Shown piece by piece: positions 34,798-43,802 of a DNA stretch of 62,476 nt. Every line of letters begins with the position of its first letter. Within the stretch, counting starts at the first letter, position 1. The notes under the pieces are model-generated. The model did not search any database, was not told the DNA's origin, and saw nothing but the letters and a program-made list of their open reading frames with translations. The stretch is from JAVBOV01 sp031550205 (GTDB lineage: Bacteria > Pseudomonadota > Alphaproteobacteria > RF32 > CAG-239): contig JAVBOV010000040.1 of assembly GCA_031550205.1 (NCBI GenBank), forward strand, positions 1 to 62,476, read 5' to 3'. The position numbers were made by a program, and so were the translations under genes.

Positions 34798-36018
34798 TTA
34801 TTCAATCCCTATAGTTTTTTTATCAAAGCCCGACATTCTTTCCAGAGCCTTTAAACGCATTTCAGAAGCCAGCATTTCCATTTGAGCTTTAATAAGCTCC
34901 ATCTGCTGAACCTTAACCTGCGCCAAATTGTTAATATCATCGCGTTCGGTTGAGGCGTTTTCCATGTCTTTTTGGGTTTTTTCAACCACATCTTCTTCAA
35001 ACTTGGACATTTTGTTGCTGAGGTCTAAAGCCGAGGCCAGGTTTTCGGTAGTGGCTTCATAAACCATGGCCGCATGTTTTTGCTGGCATTCAGGGGCAAC
35101 CTGCGTGTCCCCGTGCTGCATGCAGGCAACAAGTCTTTTCATGCAGTCATTAATCACGTTTTCATCGCTTAGGGCATTTTTATCGGTTATTTCGCAATAA
35201 AACGCCATTTCCTGAGGCATTATGCCGGTGAAATCAGTGGCGGGAACGCCTTGGGCAAAAGCCAGCGTTTCAGCAAAAATCAGAGAACGGCTTTGCGGAG
35301 AGAGGGTCTGCATATCTATTTTTTCAAGCTCCATTTTGCGAACGGGTCTTTTTCTGAAGCTTTGAGGTTGTTCAGGCGCCAAAACAGGCGCGACGGCCGG
35401 TGCCGGTTCTTCGGTTAAGGCTTCTTCAGCGGGCAGAGCAGGCTGCAAAGCCGGCTCCGGTGTTTTTTCTTCATAGGTCTTTTTAATTGAGCTTGGCTCA
35501 ACAAGCACTGAACTTTCTGTGGCTGTTGTGGCGGTTGAAGGCTGAGGAATGTCAACAGCTGCTGCAGTTGGGGTTTCGCTGCCGGAAATATCCTGATAAA
35601 CTTCTTTGGCGTCATTATAAGTGTCTTTGTATTCATTATATTCTTTTTTGGCATCGGCTATTCTGGCTCTGGCCTCTTCTTTTTGAGCATTGAGTTCGTC
35701 AAGTTTTTGCTTTCTTTCCTCATAAGCTTTGCGCAGCTTTTCAAGACGGGCTTGTTCTTTTTTAACTTTTTCGGCTTTTTCCTTGGCCTTTTCCACTTTG
35801 TCTCCGGCCAGTTTGGACATTGAAGACTTGGCATCGCCGAGGGCTGATGTCATCTTGTTGGCAGAAGTGGTGCCGGAAACAATGGTCTTGGACTGCTTAA
35901 CAGATTCCATGTTGCCGGAAATGGCTTCCTTAATTGCGCCAAGGTCAAGGGTCGGCCATTGGGCTTTGGCTTCAGAGCTAAAGACAACCATCATTAATAA
36001 AAGAACTAAGAATCTCAT
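34798..36018 (-). CDS. Secreted coiled-coil protein, 406 aa
   Basis: Not recognised. A signal peptide (MRFLVLLLMMVVFSSEAKA) precedes a long coiled coil about 65-145 ('KEKAEKVKKEQARLEKLRK'), a Pro/Ala/Thr-rich linker about 150-225, then 'FAETLAFAQGVPATDF', which repeats a phrase in the 1,592-residue protein, and a Cys-containing helical domain ('FYCEI', 'INDCMKRLVACMQHG', 'VAPECQQKH') likely to be held by disulphides. ATG 36018 follows AGGAGATATGACAG. It is the first of the four secreted genes after virB4. Confidence 0.82.
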   Translation of the reverse strand: MRFLVLLLMMVVFSSEAKAQWPTLDLGAIKEAISGNMESVKQSKTIVSGTTSANKMTSALGDAKSSMSKLAGDKVEKAKEKAEKVKKEQARLEKLRKAYEERKQKLDELNAQKEEARARIADAKKEYNEYKDTYNDAKEVYQDISGSETPTAAAVDIPQPSTATTATESSVLVEPSSIKKTYEEKTPEPALQPALPAEEALTEEPAPAVAPVLAPEQPQSFRKRPVRKMELEKIDMQTLSPQSRSLIFAETLAFAQGVPATDFTGIMPQEMAFYCEITDKNALSDENVINDCMKRLVACMQHGDTQVAPECQQKHAAMVYEATTENLASALDLSNKMSKFEEDVVEKTQKDMENASTERDDINNLAQVKVQQMELIKAQMEMLASEMRLKALERMSGFDKKTIGIE

Positions 36019-36079
36019 CTGTCATATCTCCTGTACATACTTTAATAATAGCAAAAATTTGGTTACAAGTATGTTAAAT

Positions 36080-38512
36080 TTAGCCAATATTAAGGTATTT
36101 GGTAACAAAGTTGGCCTCGCCGTATTCTTTAATCAGCTCTTCAACCAAAAGCACGTTTTTGCGGCCGGAATTATATAGTTTCAAATATGGCCCCAAGCCG
36201 CTTAAATCAACATCCAAAATCACCGATTCACCGGTGGCCGGACGAGAAAGCAAGATTGCATATGGAAAATCGCGGTAAGAGCGGCCGAAGATAAAATCGG
36301 TTTCTCTTTGGGTTAAGTTCCAGGTGGCGTAATCTTCCGGGGTGGCCTGCGGGTTTCTGAAGAAAATTACGGTTTGGCACTGGCCGCGGATGACCTCGCC
36401 AACGCCGAGCTTGTCGATGATGTTGGGCTGCTGGAAGGCGCACAGATAAGCCTGGCGTTTTTTACGCCCCTCCTGCAGGCCGATGATGAAATAGTCTCTA
36501 AACATCGGGTGCTTTAACATTGGCGCCGTCTCGTCAATCATAATCAGGCTGGGAACGCCGGTTTCTCCGGTTTCAGACTGGATGCGGTGCATGATATAGC
36601 TGATGACGGCCGGAGCCAGAGTTTCATCTTCAAAAATATGGGTAAAATCAAAGGTCATGAAGCGTTTGGAGCGTAAATCCAGACTGTCGGTATCGGCGTT
36701 GAAAATGTTGCCGTATTGGTCGGGGTTTATCCAGCGGAAAAGCTCACGGCGCATGTTGCCGGTCGGAGAAAAACAGCTTTTATAAAGATTTTTCATGATG
36801 CGTTCATCGGCACGCAGATAATCAAAGGCGGTGGTAACGGCGCGGGCAATTTCTTTTTCAGAAAGAGCGTCTTCAACCATGGTAATGGCCTTCATCCAGC
36901 GGCGCAAAAAGGCTCGGTTGTTGGCGGTGTTGACGCAGTCAAACGGGTTTAAGGAAACGTTCTTTTCATCGCCGTCAAAACCGATATAGGCTCCGCCGAC
37001 GGCACGGGTGAAAATCTCGGCACCGCGGTGACGGTCAAAGAAGAAAACTTTTAAATCAGGGTGGCGCATGGCCTGGCCGGCCAGGAAGGTGAGCAAGGTG
37101 GTTTTACCTTGACCGGTGGGACCGATGATGCAGCAGTGAGCCACCGCGCCTTCTTCAGGAGAAACATGGAACTGAAAACGATATGCCGAACCCGAGGTGG
37201 TGCGGAAAACCGAAATGGCGCCCTTGCCCCAGTCGCTCTTGGAAAATCCCTCTGAAGGCTTATCAAACGAAACACCCATGGCCACCACGCGGGAAAGATA
37301 ACGGTAGGTACGGGGATAGGTTTCATAGGTTGGAAACTGGTTGAAGAAAGTGGCCTGAGTGACCCAGCCTTCACGAACCGGCGTAACGCCGAACAAGCGG
37401 CAAATTCTTTGCACCTCACCTTCGCCAAAGTCTATTTCCTCTTTGCTTTCGCCTTTTAAGATAATGGTCATGGCATATTCGGTTAAAGCCTGATAGTTCA
37501 CGTCGGAATCTTCAATAACTGACAGAGCCTCTCCATATTGGTCAATTACGTCAGGAGAAAAGCTGGTAACCATGGCCATTCTTTGCTGCTGCATTAAAAG
37601 CGCTCTGGCATGAGGCTTGAATATGGGTTTAACATTGTGCAGCAAAACCAGCTCGCAATCTATGGAAAGCAGTGATGCTACCATGCTTTCATCCATGTAA
37701 TCGCCGGAGTTTCTGATGCCCATGGTAATGGCGAGCATTTCTCTATCGCCCGAGAAAAAGCGGATTACGCCCTCTTCCCCGGTGAAGTGGATGTGATCTG
37801 CGGTTAAAAGCTCGTTTAAGTGCGAACCCTCGGCGCCGCGAATTTTGGGCAGCGGCTTTGACAGAGGACTGCAAAGCTTGGCAAAAACGGCTATTGGGCT
37901 GTCTTCAGCAAGGCTGTCTTCAGTTTCATACATCGGCTTTATGCCGTAATCGTTCAAAGTGGCCAACAGCGCCTGAGAAGCGTAGTTTAAGTCTTTTAAG
38001 GCGTCCGGACGGTCGGCAACGGAAAGCACAATATAATGGCGGTTGGTATAAACCCTATCCAAATTATTGCGCCACATATTGGAAATTTGCTCCAAGAGCT
38101 GATTGTTGAAACTGCCTTCAACTTCCTCCAAAGGAATTCTTTCCCGAAGCGTCATTGCCCGACAGACCACCTGAAGATCAGACATGCCGTCTATCCATGA
38201 TTTTCTGGCCTCCATCATCGATAGAGATTTTTCTTCAGTGACAAAAGAAAGGTCGGCGCCATCCACTTTAAAAACGCGGGCAAAAGAGCCGTTATAACAG
38301 CGGAGGGTGATGCCGTCAGCCATCAGCTTATTAAACGGTAAAAAGTCCGAAACCCTTGATTCTCTGGGCTGCGGCAAAACCAAGTGTCCGATTTTGGTGA
38401 CCCAAAAACCGGCAAACGCCGCCGCTGAGATAAAACCCGTGACGGCGACAATTATCTCAAAACCGGAAAGACCTTGAACGAAAAGATTAAAAAAGTCAAA
38501 ATCAGGGCGCAA
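36080..38512 (-). CDS. virB4: VirB4-type T4SS ATPase
   Basis: 810 residues, the usual VirB4 length (about 790-830). VirB4 is the large inner-membrane-associated ATPase that drives substrate transfer and pilus biogenesis. The N-terminus has a hydrophobic segment (FEIIVAVTGFISAAAFAGFWV), then the CagE/TrbE/VirB N-domain ('NKLMADGITLRCYNGSFARVFKV'). The C-terminal half has Walker A 'GPTGQGKTT', 'KVFFFDRHRGAEIF', and Walker B 'SLIMIDETAPML', followed by 'GLQEGRKKRQAYLCAFQQPN'. It begins at TTG 38512 with AAGGGGA upstream, overlapping the virB3 end by 11 bases. It seems intact. Confidence 0.95.
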   Translation of the reverse strand: MRPDFDFFNLFVQGLSGFEIIVAVTGFISAAAFAGFWVTKIGHLVLPQPRESRVSDFLPFNKLMADGITLRCYNGSFARVFKVDGADLSFVTEEKSLSMMEARKSWIDGMSDLQVVCRAMTLRERIPLEEVEGSFNNQLLEQISNMWRNNLDRVYTNRHYIVLSVADRPDALKDLNYASQALLATLNDYGIKPMYETEDSLAEDSPIAVFAKLCSPLSKPLPKIRGAEGSHLNELLTADHIHFTGEEGVIRFFSGDREMLAITMGIRNSGDYMDESMVASLLSIDCELVLLHNVKPIFKPHARALLMQQQRMAMVTSFSPDVIDQYGEALSVIEDSDVNYQALTEYAMTIILKGESKEEIDFGEGEVQRICRLFGVTPVREGWVTQATFFNQFPTYETYPRTYRYLSRVVAMGVSFDKPSEGFSKSDWGKGAISVFRTTSGSAYRFQFHVSPEEGAVAHCCIIGPTGQGKTTLLTFLAGQAMRHPDLKVFFFDRHRGAEIFTRAVGGAYIGFDGDEKNVSLNPFDCVNTANNRAFLRRWMKAITMVEDALSEKEIARAVTTAFDYLRADERIMKNLYKSCFSPTGNMRRELFRWINPDQYGNIFNADTDSLDLRSKRFMTFDFTHIFEDETLAPAVISYIMHRIQSETGETGVPSLIMIDETAPMLKHPMFRDYFIIGLQEGRKKRQAYLCAFQQPNIIDKLGVGEVIRGQCQTVIFFRNPQATPEDYATWNLTQRETDFIFGRSYRDFPYAILLSRPATGESVILDVDLSGLGPYLKLYNSGRKNVLLVEELIKEYGEANFVTKYLNIG

Positions 38513-38792
38513 ATTTGTTCCCCTTTACTTTATATAAATTATTGGTTTTACGGTAGGTTTGACCGAAAGCCTGAATCATGGAGGACATGTGCGGTTCTTT
38601 GGCGCCGGCCAAAACAACCAATGTATGACCCAGAGCAATGCTGGCTACGAAAAAAATGGGGTTGATGTCAACCGCGCCGATCATCATGAACATTATGGGA
38701 AACTGGATGCCGATATTTAAAAGCGTAGGCAGAAAAGGCCCCCATAATATCTTTGGAGGATTGGCAACAGCTTTTAAGACCGGCTCTCTCAT
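38502..38792 (-). CDS. virB3: VirB3-like inner-membrane protein
   Basis: 96 residues with two closely spaced membrane helices (LPTLLNIGIQFPIMFMMIGAV and PIFFVASIALGHTLVVLAG) followed by a positively charged C-terminus, the layout of VirB3. VirB3 works with VirB4 in pilus assembly and is almost always just upstream of it, as here with an 11-base overlap. ATG 38792 has GAGGTAAG before it. A terminator-like hairpin separates it from the VirB2-like genes. Confidence 0.9.
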   Translation of the reverse strand: MREPVLKAVANPPKILWGPFLPTLLNIGIQFPIMFMMIGAVDINPIFFVASIALGHTLVVLAGAKEPHMSSMIQAFGQTYRKTNNLYKVKGNKFAP

Positions 38793-38851
38793 CTAACTTA
38801 CCTCGTAAGGTGGTAATTTTTTCCATACTATAATATGCTTTGTTTATATGC

Positions 38852-38892
38852 AAAAAAAAGAGCACCTTTATTAACAAGTATGCTCTTTTTTT
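38852..38892 (-). terminator. Terminator-like hairpin between the VirB2-like genes and virB3
   Basis: AAAAAAGAGCA and TGCTCTTTTTTT form a strong stem with T-tracts usable on either strand, about 20 bases beyond the stop of the 717-residue VirB2-like gene. It could end most transcripts after the pilin genes, giving more pilin than virB3-virB11 products. Confidence 0.8.
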
Positions 38893-38909
38893 ATGAAAAA
38901 TAGGTTAAA

Positions 38910-41063
38910 CTATTTCTTAATTTCCAGCTTGGGCATTGAAGGAGCCGAAGATGTCGGAGTTGTGGACATAGCCTTGGGCTTGTTATCCTCCTCCTTGATG
39001 CCGGCATTGTAGGTGGTTACGGTTTTGCCGGCGGAATCAACAAGCCTTAATTTATTGCCCTTGGCGTCGGTGATTAAAGTTTGGCCGCCGACACTGAAGG
39101 AATATGTGCCGTCGCGGTTTTTGGTGCCGACAACCTCCGTTGAGCTTGAGCCGTTAACATAAATTTCTTTGCCGGTTAAAACCATTTTTTTGCCATCTTC
39201 CTGATATTTTATGGTCTCGCCGATTTTAGACTTGGCGTAGGTTTCCACAACCTTGCCGTCCTTATCAACCTTTTTTAACTGGCTGCCGTTTTTATCGACT
39301 ATTACACTCTGGCCGTCTTTAACCGCAACGCTGTACGTGCCGTCGGCATTGGGCGTGGCTTTATAATCTTTGGCACCTTCGCCGAAGTTGCCGGTTAAGG
39401 CCAGTCTGCCGTCTGATTCAACCTTAACGTTGCTGGCTGAAGATTTGGGCTGGTTGGCAGCCGCCGCGTCTTTAGCTAATTGGTCTTTATAAGCCTGCTG
39501 TTTGTTAATTCCGGCCTGAACAGACTGCATTTGCTGCTGTTCTTTAGCCTTCTGAATTTCAGCTTCCTGCACGCGCTTGTCGGCATCCTGCTGACCATAA
39601 ATGGTGTTGGTGGTTTCACCAGCCAAAGTGGCAGCACCAAAGATTGCACCGAGAACATCGCCGCCGGCTGAACCATATCCGCCCATTACGCCGGAACCGG
39701 TGTGCATGGCGCCGGTGGCTTTACCCACGCCTTCACTCATATTAACAGCCATATTGCCAGCGCGATTGGTGCCGTCAAGCACGGTTTTGCCTGTGACTTT
39801 GCCGTCCTTGCTGTCGTCTCTGACCCATGAGGCCACGGAGTTGGTCTGCTCACCCTTGGAGCGGGACACCTGATTGTCAAATCTTTGCTGGTTGGTAGAT
39901 TTCATATCTTGCCAAGAGTTGGAGGCCTGGACGGTGTTGGTGGCAATCGCACCCACGCCGGAAACGGACGTGGTCATAATGGCGCGTGAAGCAGCGTCAA
40001 CATTGGCCAGAGTATCTACGAAGCCGGCCATGCCGCCGGGGTTGTTTTTGATGGCGCCTTGAATGGCATGAACGTTTTGCTCAATATTGGATTTAACCGC
40101 TTTGGCGGTATCAACGGCCTGCTTGGCGTTGCGGGCAACATTTATGCCGGCTTCAACCGAGCCTTTAAGGTCTTTTAGTCCCCACTTTTCTTTTTTGGCT
40201 TCTTCAGTGGCTTTTGCTGAGACGGCAACCTCCTTATCGCTCGGAGCTTCTTTGGGATCCGCCGGTTCACGGTCGGCAATCAGATCGTTGCTGCCTTCAA
40301 TCTTTTCATAGTTGGAAGGAAGATACTGGCCGAATTTTAAGGGATGAGCAGCCGGGTTGTTGGTGGTGAAATATTCAATGAACGGAGCCATCATGGCAAC
40401 CAAAAACAAGCCGATGCCGATGTTGGCAAGGTGTTTCCAACTGATTTTGCCGAAGATGGCGGCAAAAGTGAAGGCAATCATGCCAAAGCCGCCAAGCACA
40501 TATATAAGGTTGCGCAAATCGGCCAGAGTGGTTACGGCCTTACAGGTTAGGGCATCAAACACGTTGGTTACATCTGAACAACGATCTTCAGTGGCGTAAA
40601 CCAAAGAACGTGATTTGCCGCCGCCGGAGGCAGTGGTTTTTGTTTCTTTGATTAATACTTGACCACCTCCGGTTGTTACCGTAGGAAGAGCCACTGTGCC
40701 GGTAGTTTGATGTTCTACATACTCCGCATCGGTTGTGGGGCGGGAAGCCTCAGATGAGGTTATGGTTTGACCATCTTCAGAAACAACACCTATGGATGTT
40801 TTGGCTGCCGAGGTCTGCTTAACGTTTGATTTGGTTTTTGGGGTGGAATTTGTTTTAGCCGCAGGTGCTGCCGTTGTTGATTTTTTTTCACCTGTTTTAA
40901 GGTTTACGGTACCTACGACTTTACCGTCTTTACCCACAATTTCGGCCTCAAGACCATCCTGAGTTTCTCTGAGGCCGTCTGAAGCGGCATTAGCATCATA
41001 AGATGCAAAAGACAAGAGCAGTGCAACCGTCATTATCTTTATGAAATTTTTGAAGCTAAACAT
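38910..41063 (-). CDS. VirB2-like pilin core with long C-terminal extension
   Basis: 717 residues, against about 115 for a normal VirB2-like pilin. Signal peptide about 1-26; a linker with 'AEIVGKDGKVVGTVNLKTGEKK'-like repeat wording (akin to the VirB10 repeats); a VirB2-type helix pair about 185-240 ('NLIYVLGGFGMIAFTFAAIFG', 'KISWKHLANIGIGLFLVAMM') that closely matches the two small pilins; then about 450 hydrophilic residues. Near the end two related blocks occur, 'DGTYSVAVKDGQSVIVDKNG' and 'DGTYSFSVGGQTLITDAKG', an internal duplication. ATG 41063 follows GAGGAGGG. It may be an anchored or tip variant of the pilin. The C-terminal part is not recognised. Confidence 0.85.
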   Translation of the reverse strand: MFSFKNFIKIMTVALLLSFASYDANAASDGLRETQDGLEAEIVGKDGKVVGTVNLKTGEKKSTTAAPAAKTNSTPKTKSNVKQTSAAKTSIGVVSEDGQTITSSEASRPTTDAEYVEHQTTGTVALPTVTTGGGQVLIKETKTTASGGGKSRSLVYATEDRCSDVTNVFDALTCKAVTTLADLRNLIYVLGGFGMIAFTFAAIFGKISWKHLANIGIGLFLVAMMAPFIEYFTTNNPAAHPLKFGQYLPSNYEKIEGSNDLIADREPADPKEAPSDKEVAVSAKATEEAKKEKWGLKDLKGSVEAGINVARNAKQAVDTAKAVKSNIEQNVHAIQGAIKNNPGGMAGFVDTLANVDAASRAIMTTSVSGVGAIATNTVQASNSWQDMKSTNQQRFDNQVSRSKGEQTNSVASWVRDDSKDGKVTGKTVLDGTNRAGNMAVNMSEGVGKATGAMHTGSGVMGGYGSAGGDVLGAIFGAATLAGETTNTIYGQQDADKRVQEAEIQKAKEQQQMQSVQAGINKQQAYKDQLAKDAAAANQPKSSASNVKVESDGRLALTGNFGEGAKDYKATPNADGTYSVAVKDGQSVIVDKNGSQLKKVDKDGKVVETYAKSKIGETIKYQEDGKKMVLTGKEIYVNGSSSTEVVGTKNRDGTYSFSVGGQTLITDAKGNKLRLVDSAGKTVTTYNAGIKEEDNKPKAMSTTPTSSAPSMPKLEIKK

Positions 41064-41086
41064 GGCGCCCTCCTCTTTCCTAATTC

Positions 41087-41437
41087 TTATTGGCCGTCTG
41101 CGTTAATCAGCGTGTCGGTGATGTGGATTGCTCCGGTGTTATCAGGACCAACCATATAATCTAAAATGGCGGCGGTAACCGCAATCACCACCAAGCCGAT
41201 GATGATGGCGCTTAACCACTTCCAGTTCAAGTTGCCGAAAAAGCCGCCGATGGCCACCGCAACAATGCCGAAACCGGATACGGCGTAAATTACGTTGCGC
41301 ATGCCCATAAAGATGTTGCTGCCGCTGTCGGTTAAATTTTCAAACAATGCATAAGAATTGGTTGCAAATAAAATTGAAGAAACCAAAAACAGTCCCAGAG
41401 ATATGAATAAAGTTTTCTTAAAATTTATGCGCAGCAT
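41087..41437 (-). CDS. virB2: VirB2-like pilin, copy b
   Basis: 116 residues, ATG 41437 with AAGGA 8 bases upstream (a longer upstream frame lacks signals and runs into the neighbouring gene). A signal peptide (LFISLGLFLVSSILFATNSYA) is followed by the VirB2/TrbC helix pair 'VIYAVSGFGIVAVAIGGFFG' and 'LSAIIIGLVVIAVTAAILDY', with the shared turn 'GNLNWKW'. VirB2 is the major pilus and channel subunit. It differs substantially from copy a, so the two are unlikely to be recent duplicates. Confidence 0.92.
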   Translation of the reverse strand: MLRINFKKTLFISLGLFLVSSILFATNSYALFENLTDSGSNIFMGMRNVIYAVSGFGIVAVAIGGFFGNLNWKWLSAIIIGLVVIAVTAAILDYMVGPDNTGAIHITDTLINADGQ

Positions 41438-41498
41438 TTTCTTGTTCCTTAAGCTTAAATTAGGGGGAGGGCAAGCCTCCCCCGTTTTTAGTGTTAAA

Positions 41499-41846
41499 TT
41501 ACCAACCGGTTGAGTTACCGAAGGTATCAACGATACCGATTTCACCGGCACCGGTCGAGTAGTCGATAATGGCACCGGCAGCGGCCAAAATGGCAAGACC
41601 CACAGCCAATGATGCAAACCATTTCCAGTTTACTTTACCGAAGATGGCAGCAAAAGCCAAGCCCACCAAACCGAAACCACCGACTACGAAGATGATGGTT
41701 TTAACAGAAGCAAACACGTTAGTCGCTTTGTTTTTGGCGGTAGTCATTAATGAGGCACCCTGAGCCGAAGCATCGCCGGTCATGGCCAAAACCACGAACA
41801 GAGCCATACAGCTCAAAGTCCAAATATTTTTCCTTAAGAATTGCAT
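41499..41846 (-). CDS. virB2: VirB2-like pilin, copy a
   Basis: 115 residues, ATG 41846 with AAGGAG 8 bases upstream (an in-frame TTG at 41873 lies before that site and is not used). Signal peptide MQFLRKNIWTLSCMALFVVL to about DASAQ, then the helix pair 'IIFVVGGFGLVGLAFAAIFG' and 'FASLAVGLAILAAAGAIIDY' joined by 'KVNWKW'. It is the first gene of the minus-strand T4SS run and, by position, the likely most expressed pilin. Confidence 0.93.
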   Translation of the reverse strand: MQFLRKNIWTLSCMALFVVLAMTGDASAQGASLMTTAKNKATNVFASVKTIIFVVGGFGLVGLAFAAIFGKVNWKWFASLAVGLAILAAAGAIIDYSTGAGEIGIVDTFGNSTGW

Positions 41847-42196
41847 TGTCTTTCTCCTTGAGTTGATTTGCAAAATTTTTCTCTACACTTTTAGAATAAC
41901 TAAAATTTTGCTTTTTTGCCAGAGTTATTATTATCACCCAAAATCTTATATGTATCTGATTTTGTTTAATATTTTTTTCTGTAACAAAAAATTCACAGTC
42001 TTTAATTAAGCGTTAACAGGTAAAATACCTGGGTTTGAGATTAATAAACAAAGGTAAATAAATCTATAATTTTGGATTTTAGATTTTTGATTTTGGATTG
42101 CAGAAGTTTTTTTCTGAATTCTGTGCATAAAACAACATGTTGCTTTGCCAAGAGTCGCGTTTTGATTTATCTAATTCTTAAGGGGTTTTGTTTTTG
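41847..42196. promoter_or_regulatory. Divergent control region between the T4SS and pilus operons
   Basis: 350 bases with no gene. For the minus strand, CTGGCA and TATTCT, 18 bases apart near 41896-41925, are a weak possible -35/-10 for the VirB2 genes. The region is AT-rich; at about 42066-42104 it has an AT-rich repeat (GATTTTAGATTTTTGATT) also present at 51680-51708. The two large surface systems start back to back here, so they may share control. Confidence 0.4.
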
Positions 42197-43735
42197 ATGA
42201 AAAACGCAGGTTTAAAGACTTTTGTTTATAGTTTTGTCTTTTCTCTGTTTGCCGTTTTGACGGCGAACGGCCTTTATTTGCGCAGCACCAAAAACAAGTC
42301 CTATGACATTAAAATCCCTGAAAAAAACATTGCTTTATTCTTAAAAAACGAAGCCCCATCCTCGTTTTCAACAACCCCTATTAAAAAAATATCATTAAGC
42401 GAGCCTTTGGAAGAAAAGCCCGTTGTTTTAGCGGATATTTCCGAGCCTCCGGCTCAGTCTCCTCCCGAAGAAGCTGCAAAAACAAACGCTCCCGTTTTGT
42501 ATGCGCCCGAAGAAGAAATTATAACCCCGAAATTTGCAGAAATAATAACCGGCCCGGCAGTGCATTCCGACTTGCCGGAAAAAGTTGTTTACGAGGGGGA
42601 AATTTTTGATGTGGTTTATGATGAAGAACCAGCACCCGCGGCCGAATTTGACATTGCCAGCGTTAAGAAGGAAGTAATTAAAAAAGAAAGCGAACTGGAA
42701 GCTAAAAAGCCCAAGGAAAGCCTGTTAATTCCGCTGCAAAAAGAATTCGGCGCAGAACAGGCCAATGCCGCTGTGATAAGGGCTTTTGAAGATATTGACA
42801 GCAATAAAGTCGCGGCAAACGGCAACAAAGCCCTGATTAAAACCGTGGCGGCGGAGAAAGAGGTTTCTTCTGAAAAAGAAGAAAAAACCAAAACCACCGC
42901 GCCATGGGAAAATATGAGCGAAAAAAAAGAAGACAACCCCTGGGCAGCCGCCAAAGGAACAAACTTTCCCAAAAATAAAAAAATATTAAATGAAGATTTT
43001 TTTCAAAACGCCGATGCCGATAATATTGCTCAAACCTTGGGAAAAAAGCAGCCGACGAAGGAAAAAGAGGTTTTGCTGGCGGCAGACATCGCCAAGAACA
43101 TTCTTATTCCCATTCCTGAAGAAATTATGAAAGAAGAAAACTTAACCCCGCAGCTTATTTCTTCTCATAAAAAGGACGGCTCCGAAGAATTGTCTCCGGA
43201 GCAAAAAGCGGCCGAAGAAATCGGCGAAGGCATTGAGGAAAACGGAGAAAAGCAGGGAGGGATTTTAAAAAGCATCAGCTCCATGTTTTCAAAAGCACCG
43301 AAAGTTGACGCCGCAGACGGCGGAGAGAAAAAATCGGGTTTTTTTGAACAACTGACCACCAGAAAAAACAAGGCCAAAGAAAAAACCAAAATTCTGCCTA
43401 CGGAGATGCGCTTATCATTTCAGCCCAACCGTGCGGAAATTTCCGGACAAACACTAAAGTGGCTGCAGGCTTTTGCCAACAAAGCCATTGAGGACGACAG
43501 CGTGTTTCTGGAGATTAGAATTGACGGAACAAGCTCTTTTGAATTGCAGCAAAAAAGATTGAACTTGTTACATAATATTTTAACCAATAAGGGTGTAAGC
43601 TACAATAAAATAAACACAATTTTTACAACCAGAGAGCCGAATTCCTTTATTGTAAGAGCTGTCAGAATTAACAAAAAAGACAACGAAGATACGGAACAAA
43701 GAGAACAAAATCCTTATTATTATCAACAATGGTAA
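42197..43735 (+). CDS. Membrane-anchored protein with OmpA-like C-terminal domain
   Basis: About 512 residues. ATG 42197 is used; in-frame TTG codons at 42188 and 42194 are possible, since AAGGGG lies at 42179-42184. One N-terminal membrane helix (FVYSFVFSLFAVLTANGLYL) anchors a long charged, Pro/Glu/Lys-rich region about 30-395 with little structure. The last 100 residues resemble an OmpA/MotB-type domain ('MRLSFQPNRAEISGQTLKWLQAFANKA', 'LEIRIDGTSSFELQQKRLNLL', 'NILTNKGVSY'), which in relatives binds peptidoglycan. Leading the pilus cluster, it may anchor the pilus machine in the wall. Not identified further. Confidence 0.72.
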   Translation: MKNAGLKTFVYSFVFSLFAVLTANGLYLRSTKNKSYDIKIPEKNIALFLKNEAPSSFSTTPIKKISLSEPLEEKPVVLADISEPPAQSPPEEAAKTNAPVLYAPEEEIITPKFAEIITGPAVHSDLPEKVVYEGEIFDVVYDEEPAPAAEFDIASVKKEVIKKESELEAKKPKESLLIPLQKEFGAEQANAAVIRAFEDIDSNKVAANGNKALIKTVAAEKEVSSEKEEKTKTTAPWENMSEKKEDNPWAAAKGTNFPKNKKILNEDFFQNADADNIAQTLGKKQPTKEKEVLLAADIAKNILIPIPEEIMKEENLTPQLISSHKKDGSEELSPEQKAAEEIGEGIEENGEKQGGILKSISSMFSKAPKVDAADGGEKKSGFFEQLTTRKNKAKEKTKILPTEMRLSFQPNRAEISGQTLKWLQAFANKAIEDDSVFLEIRIDGTSSFELQQKRLNLLHNILTNKGVSYNKINTIFTTREPNSFIVRAVRINKKDNEDTEQREQNPYYYQQW

Positions 43736-43802
43736 ACTACTAACAAGCAGCATCTGCCGCGCTTGATTATTTGTTTTTCAATATGTATTATAGGAAAAAA
43801 GT

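Noticed and set aside
16089..41846. Type IVB Dot/Icm system in the strict sense
   Set aside because: VirB2, B3, B4, B7, B8, B9, B10 and B11-like genes in VirB order are present; only the long repeats recall DotG, and no DotC, DotH or IcmB-type genes were recognised.
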